Shown: positions 38,001 to 46,271, counted from the stretch's first letter. The stretch is DNA of 64,000 nucleotides from Marinilabiliaceae bacterium JC017 (GCA_004296775.1 RHGE01000001.1:67547-131546), one strand, 5' to 3'. The notes: generated from the letters alone by a model not told the origin. Numbers and translations are program-made.

Positions 38001-38033
38001 ACAAAAGCCACCTGATCACCAGGTGGCTTTTGT
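38001..38033 (+). terminator. rho-independent terminator after the phosphohexomutase
   Basis: ACAAAAGCCACCTG - ATCAC - CAGGTGGCTTTTGT followed by GTTTTTA. Stem sequence AAAAGCCA(C/T)CT resembles the hairpins at 12418 and 14551. Confidence 0.9.
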
Positions 38034-38083
38034 GTTTTTACCCCTATAATTTCAGCCGAGAAAGTATTGAGAGATTAGTATTA

Positions 38084-38187
38084 ATAGATCGTTAGATTAT
38101 TAGACAATAGACCTTAGACTGATTTACACTACTCTCTTTTTGGGGCGATGCCAAAATGTAAGTAGAATTTGGGACAATGTCCCAATG
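38084..38187. repeat. dispersed repeats: ATAGATCGTTAGAT and GGGACAATGTCCC blocks
   Basis: ATAGATCGTTAGATTATTAG (38084) and the following 'ACAATAGACCTTAGACTGATTTAC' match two tandem copies at about 60592-60700 and a short piece at about 50067. They are joined directly to the 51-bp GGGACAATGTCCC-type repeat (38137-38187) shared with 87-137, so the region is a mosaic of intergenic repeats. Confidence 0.7.
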
Positions 38188-38363
38188 AAAACACCCAGAC
38201 ACAGAGACACAGAGATATGATAATGCCGTTGTATCAATCAGTGTCATCGGCACAACAGTATGGTAGACATTAACAAGCAAACCAAACAAGTGCCGTAGGT
38301 ACGACACAAAAAAGACAGACGCCCTTCATCACAATTTTGTTATCCATTGATTGCAGAAAAAAG

Positions 38364-38592
38364 CACAGAGATTTTTTATCAATAGGGAGGTAAGAGCGTT
38401 CTTTGAGGTTGACAATGGTAAGTACAAGTTGCTTCAATATATTTCCATTTATCTCTAAATATTTCCACCTGTTTCCATGTATTTCCATTTATCTCTATAT
38501 GTTTCCATCTATTTCAATATATCTCCACCGGTCTTAAAGTATCTCCATCCATTTTGAACCACATGTTGGTAAAAATTGCAACCTAAGCACCT
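38364..38592 (+). repeat. array element D: six exact 20-bp units with conserved flanks
   Basis: Six contiguous 20-bp units occupy 38440-38559; the first is TATTTCCATTTATCTCTAAA, and each half-unit of 10 bp follows T(A/G)T(T/C)TCCA(T/C)(T/C), so there is a 10-bp sub-period. The flanks (a GGTAAGTACAAGTTGCTTCA side and a CATGTTGGTAAAAAT - CCTAAGCACCT side) recur around an inverted copy at 43373-43580. The conserved flanks show that this is a defined element rather than a chance microsatellite. No gene product is encoded. Confidence 0.85.
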
Positions 38593-38750
38593 ATCCTTAT
38601 CCCTTTTTTTTAGGCGTCCCCCTTCGCCTGAGGCTCAGGGCCGGGCTTTCCGTTGCAACTCCTCGCTATCCCCTCCCGCCAGCCATGCCTCGCTGCGGGG
38701 TTTCCACTGCAATCCCTGGCCGAGGTCCCTCACCGGCTAACTCGTATTAG

Positions 38751-38758
38751 TAACTTTG
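38751..38758 (+). promoter_or_regulatory. candidate -7 box reading toward array C
   Basis: TAACTTTG, an exact match to TAnnTTTG, lies 65 bp upstream of array C on the plus strand and about 390 bp before the nearest plus-strand open frame, which is not convincing as a gene. If active it would transcribe array C as RNA. The -33 element is not evident. Confidence 0.35.
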
Positions 38759-38823
38759 CTGATACCTTCCCCATTACCCCTAACAGGGATGGCCGCATTT
38801 CTTTGGGTTCGTTCCACCCAAAA

Positions 38824-39110
38824 ATCATCCGGACCGGTTTCTCAATGATGCGGAACGTTCCGGGATGACCCGGACCATCAGAGCAACGATGCGGACCGTT
38901 TCGGAATGACACGGACCACCGGAGCATCGATGCGGATTGTTTCGGGATGACCCGGACCAACAGAGCAACAATGCGGACCATTCCGGGATAACCCGGACCA
39001 ATGGAGCAATAATGCGGACCGTTCCGGGATGACCCGGACCACCGGAGCAACAATGCGGATTGTTCCGGGATGACACGGACCACTTTCCAAACGATGCGGA
39101 CTGTTCCGGG
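38824..39110 (+). repeat. tandem array C: seven 41-bp units, each 21 + 20 bp
   Basis: The 287-bp block divides exactly into seven 41-bp units. Each is a 21-bp half (typically ATGACCCGGACCACCGGAGC plus A) followed by a 20-bp half (typically ACAATGCGGACCGTTCCGGG). Both halves share the core CGGACC, so the array is also a 20.5-bp repeat. Junctions between units form the inverted repeat CCGGG-ATGA-CCCGG. Substitutions are scattered, but unit lengths do not change. 41 is not a multiple of three, so the repeat is not coding. The array is much GC-richer than its surroundings. Confidence 0.92.
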
Positions 39111-39279
39111 ATGACTCTGAGATTGATCTTTATCAAAAATCCATGAAACAAAAAGATTTTACAGGCTTACATCCTCTTTTTACACCGTTCACCTGTGGCT
39201 GCTTTTTTATCCCTGCCACTTTTCACCTGTCACCTTTCACTTTCGACCGGTTACCTTCGAACCATTACCGGCTCGCTGT

Positions 39280-39455
39280 TACCCCTCCGGCTGTGATGAT
39301 GCTGCGGCAGGGGGCGCAGTGGCAGCCGCTTGCCGCCGGGGCTGATGTGGCGTGCCGGGCGGAGGCGACGAAGGAGCCCACGTACCGGCAGACGCCACAC
39401 AGCCCGGGGGGCAAGCGCTATAACGGAGCACCCGCCCGGCCGCCCAAAAAATAAT
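39280..39455 (+). other. GC-rich island
   Basis: A strongly GC-rich tract (long runs such as CAGGGGGCGCAGTGGCAGCC and GCCCGGGGGGCAAGCGC) sits in an AT-rich intergenic region just downstream of array C. An open frame from 39143 to 39454 crosses it but has an atypical Pro/Arg/Ala composition, no recognisable domain, and starts in plain AT-rich sequence. I think it is a repeat relic or structured RNA segment rather than a protein gene. Confidence 0.45.
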
Positions 39456-39463
39456 CTCGGGGG

Positions 39464-40885
39464 CTATTCATTGAAAAATTCATCGCGGAAATTAACCAGG
39501 TAAAGTTTCTCGGTGGCGCGGGTGAAGGCGGTGTAGAGCCAGCGGAGGTATGATTTTCCCAAGTGTTCTTCGGTGATATAGCCCTGGTCGACAAAAACAG
39601 CTTTCCACTGTCCGCCCTGGGCTTTATGGCAGGTCATGGCATAGCCGAATTTCACCTGCAGGGCATTGTAATGGGGATTGTTTTTAACGCCTTCGTAGCG
39701 CTTGGCAGCCGATTTTTCATACTGGTAGTCCTCCAGCACCTGATAGAAAAAATTTTCCTGCTGCTTGGCGGGCATGCCGGGGGTCTCCATATTTAACACG
39801 TCGAGGATCACCTTCACATCCACCTCCAGGTCATAATCGACGAGCCGCAAGGTGATGTCGGCAAAACGCAGGTCGTACAAATTTTCATAGCCGTTGATGC
39901 GCACCACCTCGCCCAGGTCGCCGTTGGCGATAAAATCCACTTCCTTGTAATCCTTCACCCAGTGGTAGTTATTTTTCACAATGAGCAGGTAATCGCCACG
40001 GGTGAGCTCTTCTTCACGATAGAGGATGGAATTACGGATACCATTATTAAACAGGTTGGCGCGTTTGTTGGAGCGAGTCACCACCAAGGTCTCCTCCAAG
40101 CCAAACTGGTCCTGGCAAGTGGAGAGGGTTTCAATGAGCTCTTCACCGGAGATGCGTTGAATGTCGTCAAAACCTGTAGTTTGTAGCTGAGGGAAATCAT
40201 CCAGGTCGTATTCCGAATCGATTTGCGTTCTAATTTTGGTGGCGTTATAAAGGATACCGCTCTCCAGGTCCTGCCGCACCACGTCGGTCAATTCACATTC
40301 ATCGACCGAAAGACCATACCCTTCAAGCATCATTTTCTCCAGCGCGGGACTCTCGGCCACCGAAACCGGCGGCAGCTGGGCCGTGTCACCAATGATCAAC
40401 AGCCGGGCATTCCGGGCCATGAATACGTATTTTATCACATCGTCGAGCAACCGGCCGCTTCCAAAGGCGGTGCCGTCATTGGGATTATTGGAAATCATGG
40501 AGGCTTCATCCACAATAAAAACAGCATCTTGGTTTTTATTGAAGTTGAGATCGAAACTTCCCAGACCATCGTTGGCCGATTTTTGCCGGTAAATAATTTT
40601 GTGAATGGTGTAGGCCGGTTTCCCCACATAGCCACTCAACACTTTGGCCGCCCTGCCGGTGGGCGCCATCAGCACCGAAGGCGTTTTAAATTCGTCCAGC
40701 ACCTCCACAAACCCTTTCATGAGTGAGGTTTTGCCGGTTCCGGCGTACCCTTTTAAGATCATTACTTTTTGTTGTTCGGAGCTGGTTAAAAACCGGGCCA
40801 GGGCCCCTATCGCCTTTTCCTGAGAGGGCGTTGGCGCAAAAGAAAACTTTTGCGTGAGAACATTTGCTATGTGTGTATCGAGCAT
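39464..40885 (-). CDS. RecD-like superfamily 1 DNA helicase
   Basis: A 473-residue ATP-dependent DNA helicase. Walker A GYAGTGKTS is at 46-54, Walker B 'VFIVDEASMISN' near 122-133, motif III 'LLIIGDTAQLPPV' near 159-171, and a C-terminal UvrD_C_2-type segment 'FGYAMTCHKAQGGQWKAVFV' near 415-434 with the final 'LYTAFTRATEKLYLV'. It is shorter than RecD and has no RecB/RecC neighbours, matching the stand-alone AAA/RecD-like helicases common in Bacteroidota. It is divergent from the following operon; both promoters lie in the 88-bp gap. Its role in repair or recombination is inferred. Confidence 0.9.
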   Translation of the reverse strand: MLDTHIANVLTQKFSFAPTPSQEKAIGALARFLTSSEQQKVMILKGYAGTGKTSLMKGFVEVLDEFKTPSVLMAPTGRAAKVLSGYVGKPAYTIHKIIYRQKSANDGLGSFDLNFNKNQDAVFIVDEASMISNNPNDGTAFGSGRLLDDVIKYVFMARNARLLIIGDTAQLPPVSVAESPALEKMMLEGYGLSVDECELTDVVRQDLESGILYNATKIRTQIDSEYDLDDFPQLQTTGFDDIQRISGEELIETLSTCQDQFGLEETLVVTRSNKRANLFNNGIRNSILYREEELTRGDYLLIVKNNYHWVKDYKEVDFIANGDLGEVVRINGYENLYDLRFADITLRLVDYDLEVDVKVILDVLNMETPGMPAKQQENFFYQVLEDYQYEKSAAKRYEGVKNNPHYNALQVKFGYAMTCHKAQGGQWKAVFVDQGYITEEHLGKSYLRWLYTAFTRATEKLYLVNFRDEFFNE

Positions 40886-40908
40886 TTTTTCTTAAAATAA
40901 AACCAGTG

Positions 40909-40916
40909 CAAATTTA
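40909..40916 (-). promoter_or_regulatory. candidate -7 box for the helicase gene
   Basis: On the minus strand TAAATTTG fits TAnnTTTG, 24 bp upstream of the helicase ATG. It mirrors the plus-strand box at 40934-40941, giving a compact divergent promoter pair. Confidence 0.5.
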
Positions 40917-40933
40917 TAAATAGATTTTTTTTT

Positions 40934-40941
40934 TAAATTTG
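40934..40941 (+). promoter_or_regulatory. candidate -7 box for the DUF3822-rsmD operon
   Basis: TAAATTTG on the plus strand, 33 bp before the ATG at 40974. Confidence 0.5.
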
Positions 40942-40973
40942 TGCATTCATACTAAAACAAAATCCGAAAAATA

Positions 40974-41603
40974 ATGAAAACAGTTATTCAGATTATCCTG
41001 ACCGTTGCCATCATTATCCTAGGCTATCTGTGCTACGAGAGTATTAATAGACCAATTGAGTTTAAAAAAGAATACAAAACAAGAAGCGAAGCCGTTATTC
41101 AACGCTTGAAAGATATTCGGGAAGCTCAGGTGGCCTACAAGTCAGTGCATAATCGTTATACAGGAAGTTTTGATACGTTAATCAATTTTGTGAAAACAGA
41201 TTCACTGCAGTTGGTTAAAAAAGAGGGAAGTCTTACTGACAGCATGTTAAATGAAGGTATGACAGAAGTGAAAGCATTAGCACTTGGTATCATCAGTCGT
41301 GATACCATTCCTGTGAGTGTGTTAGATTCACTCTTCTCAAAAACGTATCCCATCGACTCATTACGTTACGTTCCTTTTACGGAAAACGAGCAGTTCGAAA
41401 TGGGTTCAGGTATTGTTACCACAGGATCAGGAGTAAAAGTAAAAGTGTTTGAAGCCAAAGTACACAACAACATTTACCTAAACGGTCTTGAAAAGCAGGA
41501 AATCATCAACCTGAGCGACAAAACACAGAAACTGGAAAGATACCCAGGCTTAAAAGTTGGATCGCTGGATGAAACTAACAACAATGCCGGTAACTGGGAG
41601 TAA
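40974..41603 (+). CDS. membrane-anchored protein, unknown, first gene of the rsmD operon
   Basis: A 209-residue protein with one N-terminal membrane helix (about residues 4-22, 'VIQIILTVAIIILGYLCYES') and a soluble periplasmic domain. A helical stretch 'RSEAVIQRLKDIREAQVAYKSV' (about 38-60) resembles the start of a pilin-like or prepilin-type periplasmic domain, and 'YTGSFDTLINFVKTDSL' follows. I recall it as a Bacteroidota-conserved hypothetical gene beside DUF3822. It is 5 bp from the DUF3822 gene and certainly co-transcribed. Function unknown. Confidence 0.75.
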   Translation: MKTVIQIILTVAIIILGYLCYESINRPIEFKKEYKTRSEAVIQRLKDIREAQVAYKSVHNRYTGSFDTLINFVKTDSLQLVKKEGSLTDSMLNEGMTEVKALALGIISRDTIPVSVLDSLFSKTYPIDSLRYVPFTENEQFEMGSGIVTTGSGVKVKVFEAKVHNNIYLNGLEKQEIINLSDKTQKLERYPGLKVGSLDETNNNAGNWE

Positions 41604-41608
41604 AGCAT

Positions 41609-42457
41609 ATGACATCATTGTTCGTTGTCGACGACACATTTGACAAAAATATTACGTCATCTTATTTTTTGTCCATCCAAATTTCTTTGGATGGACTTTC
41701 TTTTTGTATTCTTGACCCGGTCAGGAACAATTACATCCTTTTTAAACACCTTCCGTTCAAACAAAAGGACGTGAACTGGTCAAAAACACAGGAACTGCTT
41801 CTCACGGAAGAGATCCTGAGTTATTCCTACAAAAAAACCTTTGTGGTATTCAACACCACCCGGGCCACCATCATCCCCGGAGCACTCTACCACAAAGACA
41901 AAATAACCGATGTAATAAACTTTACCCATGCCGGTAACCAGGAAGCTACCCAGGTTATTTCGAATAAAATTCGGATGCTTGATGCCTGGAATGTATTCGC
42001 GATACCGGAATTCCTTTACCACCTTTTAAAGAATCAATTTCAGGATATCAGCCTTTATCAGCAATTCACTCCAATGATTGAATCGAACCTGATAATGGCC
42101 TCCTCAGACAAAGGGGAATACGTTCTACAGGTTAATATTCAAGAGGGATTTTTCGATATTGTGGTACTCCACAAACATCACCTGCAACTGTGTAACTCTT
42201 TTCGCTATACAAACGATACCGACTTTGTCTATTACGTATTGCTGGCATTCGAGCAGCTAAAGTTGACACAGGACCAAACAGATGTATTCATCAGTGGTAT
42301 TGAGAGTCGTCAGAATCCATACTTCCTGTTGTTGAAAAAATATCTTCGTAAGACAAAACTCATTACTCCCAGCCGCCATTTCGACTACAGTAATGCCTAT
42401 AAAAACATCTCAAAAGAGAAATACTATAACCTTCTAAATATCTCTTCATGCGTATAG
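41609..42457 (+). CDS. DUF3822 family protein
   Basis: A 282-residue cytosolic protein. It opens with a segment ('SYFLSIQISLDGLSFCILDP') that looks like the first strands of an actin/ASKHA-like fold, and has an internal repeat of this kind near 160-200 ('YVLQVNIQEGFFDIVVLH'). This matches what I recall of DUF3822. It overlaps rsmD by 10 nt and follows the membrane protein gene by 5 bp. Its co-occurrence with rsmD suggests a link to ribosome or envelope maintenance, but no function is established. Confidence 0.82.
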   Translation: MTSLFVVDDTFDKNITSSYFLSIQISLDGLSFCILDPVRNNYILFKHLPFKQKDVNWSKTQELLLTEEILSYSYKKTFVVFNTTRATIIPGALYHKDKITDVINFTHAGNQEATQVISNKIRMLDAWNVFAIPEFLYHLLKNQFQDISLYQQFTPMIESNLIMASSDKGEYVLQVNIQEGFFDIVVLHKHHLQLCNSFRYTNDTDFVYYVLLAFEQLKLTQDQTDVFISGIESRQNPYFLLLKKYLRKTKLITPSRHFDYSNAYKNISKEKYYNLLNISSCV

Positions 42458-42981
42458 TTAGCGGACAACTAAAAGGTATAAGATTCAGTCCTCCCAAAAG
42501 CTTTTCGGCTCGGCCTACGACCGATTTTGCCAAGGAGAATCTTTTTAATGTATTGGGTAATCGCATTGATTTCGAAGATCAGAAGGTATTGGATTTATTT
42601 GGGGGTACGGGTAGCATCTCTTATGAATTTGCTTCTCGCGGCTGTCAGCATATCACCTGCATTGAAAAGAATTTTAAACATTATAAATTCATTAGTGACA
42701 CGGTAAAAAAACTGAAGCTGGACACGCAAATCCGTCCCTTCAAGTATTGTTCGTTCAAATACCTTGAAAAATGCGACGAGACGTTTGATATCATCTTTGC
42801 TGATCCTCCATTTGACTTGAAAACGTTGGATAATTTACCCGACCTGGTATTTAGCCGACCAATATTAAGCGAGAATGGTTTTTTCATTTTGGAGCACTCG
42901 GATAAAAAAAGCTTTTCGAACCACCCGCATTTCTTCGAAGTGAGAAAATATGGGAAAGTTCATTTTTCCCTCTTTAAATAG
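42448..42981 (+). CDS. rsmD: 16S rRNA (guanine966-N2)-methyltransferase RsmD-like
   Basis: A 177-residue SAM-dependent methyltransferase. The N-terminal 'MRIVSGQLKGIRFSPPKSFS' plus 'RPTTDFAKENLFNVLG' is the RsmD signature. SAM motif I is LDLFGGTGSISYEF (about 47-60), and the catalytic motif IV is ADPPFDL (about 114-120). It methylates a guanine in 16S rRNA during assembly of the small subunit. Last gene of the three-gene operon. Confidence 0.93.
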   Translation: MRIVSGQLKGIRFSPPKSFSARPTTDFAKENLFNVLGNRIDFEDQKVLDLFGGTGSISYEFASRGCQHITCIEKNFKHYKFISDTVKKLKLDTQIRPFKYCSFKYLEKCDETFDIIFADPPFDLKTLDNLPDLVFSRPILSENGFFILEHSDKKSFSNHPHFFEVRKYGKVHFSLFK

Positions 42982-43372
42982 GAAGGAACACCTTCCTACA
43001 GGAAATGTACGATCTCTGGTAAACGCCGGAGGTCGAACACTCACTCCTGGTATTACAATAGCCACTCAAGATACTCCCAAATAAGGCTCAAAAAATCCAA
43101 ATACGGCCTTTACAGAAAACCCCAGTCAAGCCTTAAAGCAAAGCCTCAACCTTCCTGAAACAGTATTGAAATTCGTAAAATAACCTTTGTTTTTACTATG
43201 GCAATCAATCACCGGATTTCAGGTGATTACCATACAATGATATCTACCCACATGAGTTAACCCTCCCCGCTACACTGTAACACTTTTACAAAAAATCAGA
43301 TTTTCAACTGATGGCCTATTGCCATGAGCAATTCTTCTCATTCCAGGCAAAAAGATGAAAGACTAGTAATCA

Positions 43373-43580
43373 AGGCGCTTAGGAAGCATTTTTTTACCAA
43401 CATGCTGTTCAAATTGGATGGAAATACACAGAGAGGATAGAGATCAGAAGTTAGAGGAAGGAAATAGATGGAAACATTTAGAGATAAATAGAGATACGTT
43501 GAAACAGGTAGAAATATTTTGAAACAACCTGTACTTACCAAAGAACAATCTCAACTCCAATTGATGAAAAATCTCTGCGT
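43373..43580 (-). repeat. array element E: inverted copy of element D with six 20-bp units
   Basis: Read on the minus strand this segment follows element D end to end: the AGAGATTTTT - ATCAATTGGAG flank, GGTAAGTACAGGTTG, then 20-bp units, then GAACAGCATGTTGGTAAAAA and CCTAAGCGCCT. The units on the plus strand lie at 43407-43526 in six exact 20-bp steps, e.g. GATGGAAACATTTAGAGATA. Individual units are not colinear one-to-one with those of element D, so the interior has diverged or been reshuffled faster than the flanks. Confidence 0.85.
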
Positions 43581-43711
43581 CTCAGCGCCTCCGAGATGTA
43601 TAATGAAGGATCATATTAAAACAACAAACTAAAGGCAACAGTTATTAGTAAGCAAAAAAAATGAAGGACGATGACGGGTACAGAAGATAAAAAAACTACC
43701 CTTTATGAAAC

Positions 43712-43738
43712 AAAAAAGCCCTCCAAAGAGGGCTTTTT
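43712..43738 (-). terminator. terminator of the tRNA-Asp cluster
   Basis: AAAAAGCCCTC - CAAA - GAGGGCTTTTT, immediately beyond the 3' end of the last tRNA-Asp gene on the minus strand. Confidence 0.93.
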
Positions 43739-43739
43739 G

Positions 43740-43813
43740 CGGTCTGGACGGGACTCGAACCCGCGACCTTCGGCGTGACAGGCCGACATTCTAACCAGCT
43801 GAACTACCAGACC
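43740..43813 (-). tRNA. tRNA-Asp(GTC), copy 1
   Basis: Read on the minus strand: acceptor GGTCTGG pairs with CCAGACC, the D-arm is GTTC...GAAT, the anticodon stem-loop is TCGGC-CTGTCAC-GCCGA with anticodon GTC, and the T-arm is GCGGG-TTCGAGT-CCCGT. The discriminator base is G. No CCA is encoded, so it must be added enzymatically. All five copies are identical over the mature sequence. Confidence 0.97.
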
Positions 43814-43843
43814 TAATAATAACCATTAAACTTTCTTACTTAG

Positions 43844-43917
43844 CGGTCTGGACGGGACTCGAACCCGCGACCTTCGGCGTGACAGGCCGACATTCTAACC
43901 AGCTGAACTACCAGACC
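43844..43917 (-). tRNA. tRNA-Asp(GTC), copy 2
   Basis: Identical in mature sequence to the copy at 43740-43813. It is separated from that copy by 30 nt of AT-rich spacer. Confidence 0.97.
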
Positions 43918-43950
43918 AAGTAATAATCATTAAACTCTTTTTTACTTAAG

Positions 43951-44024
43951 CGGTCTGGACGGGACTCGAACCCGCGACCTTCGGCGTGACAGGCCGACAT
44001 TCTAACCAGCTGAACTACCAGACC
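43951..44024 (-). tRNA. tRNA-Asp(GTC), copy 3
   Basis: Identical mature sequence. The 33-nt spacer to copy 2 shares 'AATAATCATTAAACT' with the spacer between copies 1 and 2, indicating duplication of gene plus spacer. Confidence 0.97.
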
Positions 44025-44055
44025 AAGTAAAAAATCAATAAACTGCTTTCTTCAG

Positions 44056-44129
44056 CGGTCTGGACGGGACTCGAACCCGCGACCTTCGGCGTGACAGGCC
44101 GACATTCTAACCAGCTGAACTACCAGACC
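44056..44129 (-). tRNA. tRNA-Asp(GTC), copy 4
   Basis: Identical mature sequence; 31-nt spacer to copy 3, with partly similar sequence (AATCAATAAACT). Confidence 0.97.
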
Positions 44130-44162
44130 AAGAGAGTCACTTCAAAACCGTTGTTTTTTTGG

Positions 44163-44236
44163 CGGTCTGGACGGGACTCGAACCCGCGACCTTCGGCGTG
44201 ACAGGCCGACATTCTAACCAGCTGAACTACCAGACC
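44163..44236 (-). tRNA. tRNA-Asp(GTC), copy 5, promoter-proximal
   Basis: Identical mature sequence; first gene of the minus-strand array. Its 33-nt spacer to copy 4 is unlike the others. Confidence 0.97.
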
Positions 44237-44263
44237 AGTGTAACCCTCTCCTTGAAAGCGATG

Positions 44264-44293
44264 CAAAGATAATGCTTCTTTTTGTTTCTGCAA
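44264..44293 (-). promoter_or_regulatory. promoter of the tRNA-Asp cluster
   Basis: On the minus strand a -33 TTG (44291-44293) is followed after 19 bp by TATCTTTG (44264-44271), a full match to the Bacteroidota -33/-7 arrangement. It lies 28 bp before the first tRNA. Confidence 0.7.
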
Positions 44294-44783
44294 TACCAAT
44301 CTCTTTATTCATGCGGGTTTTTCAACATTACGCTTCCCTATAATACCAATACATCTTTTGGTTTCAGCCAATTATAACGATTAAAAAAAATCACATTTTT
44401 TCTCTGACCAATCAACTAACCAGTGATATTTCCGCCATCCCCACTAATCACTGCCTGGTGCGACTTTTCTTCATTCCCCTTTACTGCATTCAAAATACTG
44501 GTTTTAGTTTTATGGATAAAGTATATTTAAGGCTTGTTCCTTCCCTATTTTCTCGGAATAAGAGTCATTTTAATGATATGGCATCATTCCTCTTAAAAAG
44601 TTCTTCTGAGGTACAATTTCCCGTCATCATATCTCAATTACCTTTTTCCTATTGTTTCCTGAATATTGACTACTACAGCTACTGGAAGCCTTTCCATGAA
44701 TCTATCAATACACGCTATACCTATATTATCCAATTAACCTACGAGAAACTGTCTGAATCTTTATTTCCAATAATAGACATACA

Positions 44784-44817
44784 AAAAGGGCTGTCAAATC
44801 AATCTGACAGCCCTTTT
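44784..44817 (-). terminator. terminator of pyk
   Basis: AAAAGGGCTGTCA - 8 nt - TGACAGCCCTTTT, a perfect 13-bp stem 24 bp beyond the pyruvate kinase stop. Confidence 0.92.
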
Positions 44818-44840
44818 CGTATTATTCTAATGTAATCCAA

Positions 44841-46271
44841 CTAATCGATGTAGCTCTCTACTTTTTTTAAGAGCCTTTTAACGGTAATAATCTCAAGATA
44901 GGTTGTTCCCCCACCTACACCAAAACTACCACCTAAATAAGCTACTAAATCATCATCATTGAGAAAATCCTTTTTCTTCAATTTTTTTAGTGTCTTTTTA
45001 AGGATATCACTCTTGTTTTTCCCAGCCTCCATAATCTTAGGGAAAACACCATATGACAATGCTAATTCACGTCCTATTCTCTTATTATAGCACAAACCAA
45101 ACACAGGACAAGAACCTCTGAACGCCGCTAAATAACGTGCTGTCCGACCAGAAAGACTATCAGTAATGATAGCTTTAATATCCAGCTCTTTTAACGCCTT
45201 CACAGCAGTGTCAGCCAGGTACGCTGTAATATCATGCTTCACGATATCTACCGGAATATCATTTTTACTATCTTTTGATGCTTCCACCTCGCGGGCAATC
45301 TGGGACATTGTCTTTACTGCCTCAACAGGATAATCACCATAGGCAGTCTCCCCACTCAACATGATCGCATCCGTACGATAATAAATAGCATTAGCTACAT
45401 CGGTTACTTCCGCCCTTGTCGGACGTGGGTTTTTAATCATTGAATGCAACATCTGAGTAGCAACAATAACCGGTTTTTTAGCTTCCACACATTTACGAAT
45501 CATTCGGCGTTGAATGCCAGGAATCTTCTCCTGCGGAATCTCAATTCCCATATCACCCCGAGCAATCATTACTCCATGCACATGCGCCAATATCTCCTCG
45601 AGCTTCTCAACTCCCTCTTGATTTTCAATCTTAGCAATGATTTTAATGGGGCTATTATATTTATCCAGCTCATTCTGGACTTCTAATACATCATCCTTAC
45701 TCCTCACAAAGGAGTGCGCAATATAGTCCACTTCATTTTCGGCAGACCATTTGATAAAGCTTTTATCCTTTTCTGTGAGTGATGGCAAATTAATGCGCAC
45801 ACCCGGAACATTAATACTTTTACGACTTCCGAGCTCTCCATTATTACCTACCTCACAAACAAGATAATCCTCTTCTTTTCCTTTTACCTCAAGACCTATT
45901 TCGCCATCATCTATTAAAATAAGGCTACCAACAGAAAGATCACCAACAAATCCAGGGTAAGAAACACAAATACATTCTTTGGTTGTCTTACAATCAGGAT
46001 CTCCTTTTAATCGAACAGTTTCCCCTGCTTTCAGTTCTATGGCTGCATCAGATACGGTAGTTCTAATTTCAGGCCCTTTGGTATCTACCAATAAAGCAAT
46101 CTTATCCGAAACTTCCCGAACATTATTAACAACCCTCGCAATTCCTTCAAAATCAACATGTGCCGTATTCATTCTTACAACATTCATCCCGGCTTTATAT
46201 AAGCTTCGGACAAAATCAACTTCACATCGTTGATCCGATACTGTAGCAACGATTTTTGTAAACTTCTTCAT
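44841..46271 (-). CDS. pyk: pyruvate kinase
   Basis: A 476-residue glycolytic enzyme converting phosphoenolpyruvate and ADP to pyruvate and ATP. Key segments are 'MNVVRMNTAHVDFEG' near 29-43 (the usual NxSH is replaced by NTAH), 'DTKGPEIRT' near 63-71, 'IIAKIENQEGVEKLEEI' with the catalytic Lys, 'VMIARGDMGIEIP', 'QMLHSMIKNPRPTRAEVTDV' and 'MLSGETAYGDYPVEAV'. The C-terminal domain is short, without a PEP-utiliser extension. The gene is monocistronic, with its own terminator. Confidence 0.95.
   Translation of the reverse strand: MKKFTKIVATVSDQRCEVDFVRSLYKAGMNVVRMNTAHVDFEGIARVVNNVREVSDKIALLVDTKGPEIRTTVSDAAIELKAGETVRLKGDPDCKTTKECICVSYPGFVGDLSVGSLILIDDGEIGLEVKGKEEDYLVCEVGNNGELGSRKSINVPGVRINLPSLTEKDKSFIKWSAENEVDYIAHSFVRSKDDVLEVQNELDKYNSPIKIIAKIENQEGVEKLEEILAHVHGVMIARGDMGIEIPQEKIPGIQRRMIRKCVEAKKPVIVATQMLHSMIKNPRPTRAEVTDVANAIYYRTDAIMLSGETAYGDYPVEAVKTMSQIAREVEASKDSKNDIPVDIVKHDITAYLADTAVKALKELDIKAIITDSLSGRTARYLAAFRGSCPVFGLCYNKRIGRELALSYGVFPKIMEAGKNKSDILKKTLKKLKKKDFLNDDDLVAYLGGSFGVGGGTTYLEIITVKRLLKKVESYID

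Noticed and set aside
38730-39151. Overlapping minus-strand frames of 70-117 codons through array C with repeated peptide patterns
   Set aside because: 41-bp units shift frame at every copy, so several frames stay open only because the repeat lacks stops; base changes show no codon-position pattern.
44458-44835. Plus-strand open frame of 125 codons next to pyk
   Set aside because: Its end runs through the pyk terminator hairpin, the composition is not protein-like, and no family is recognised.
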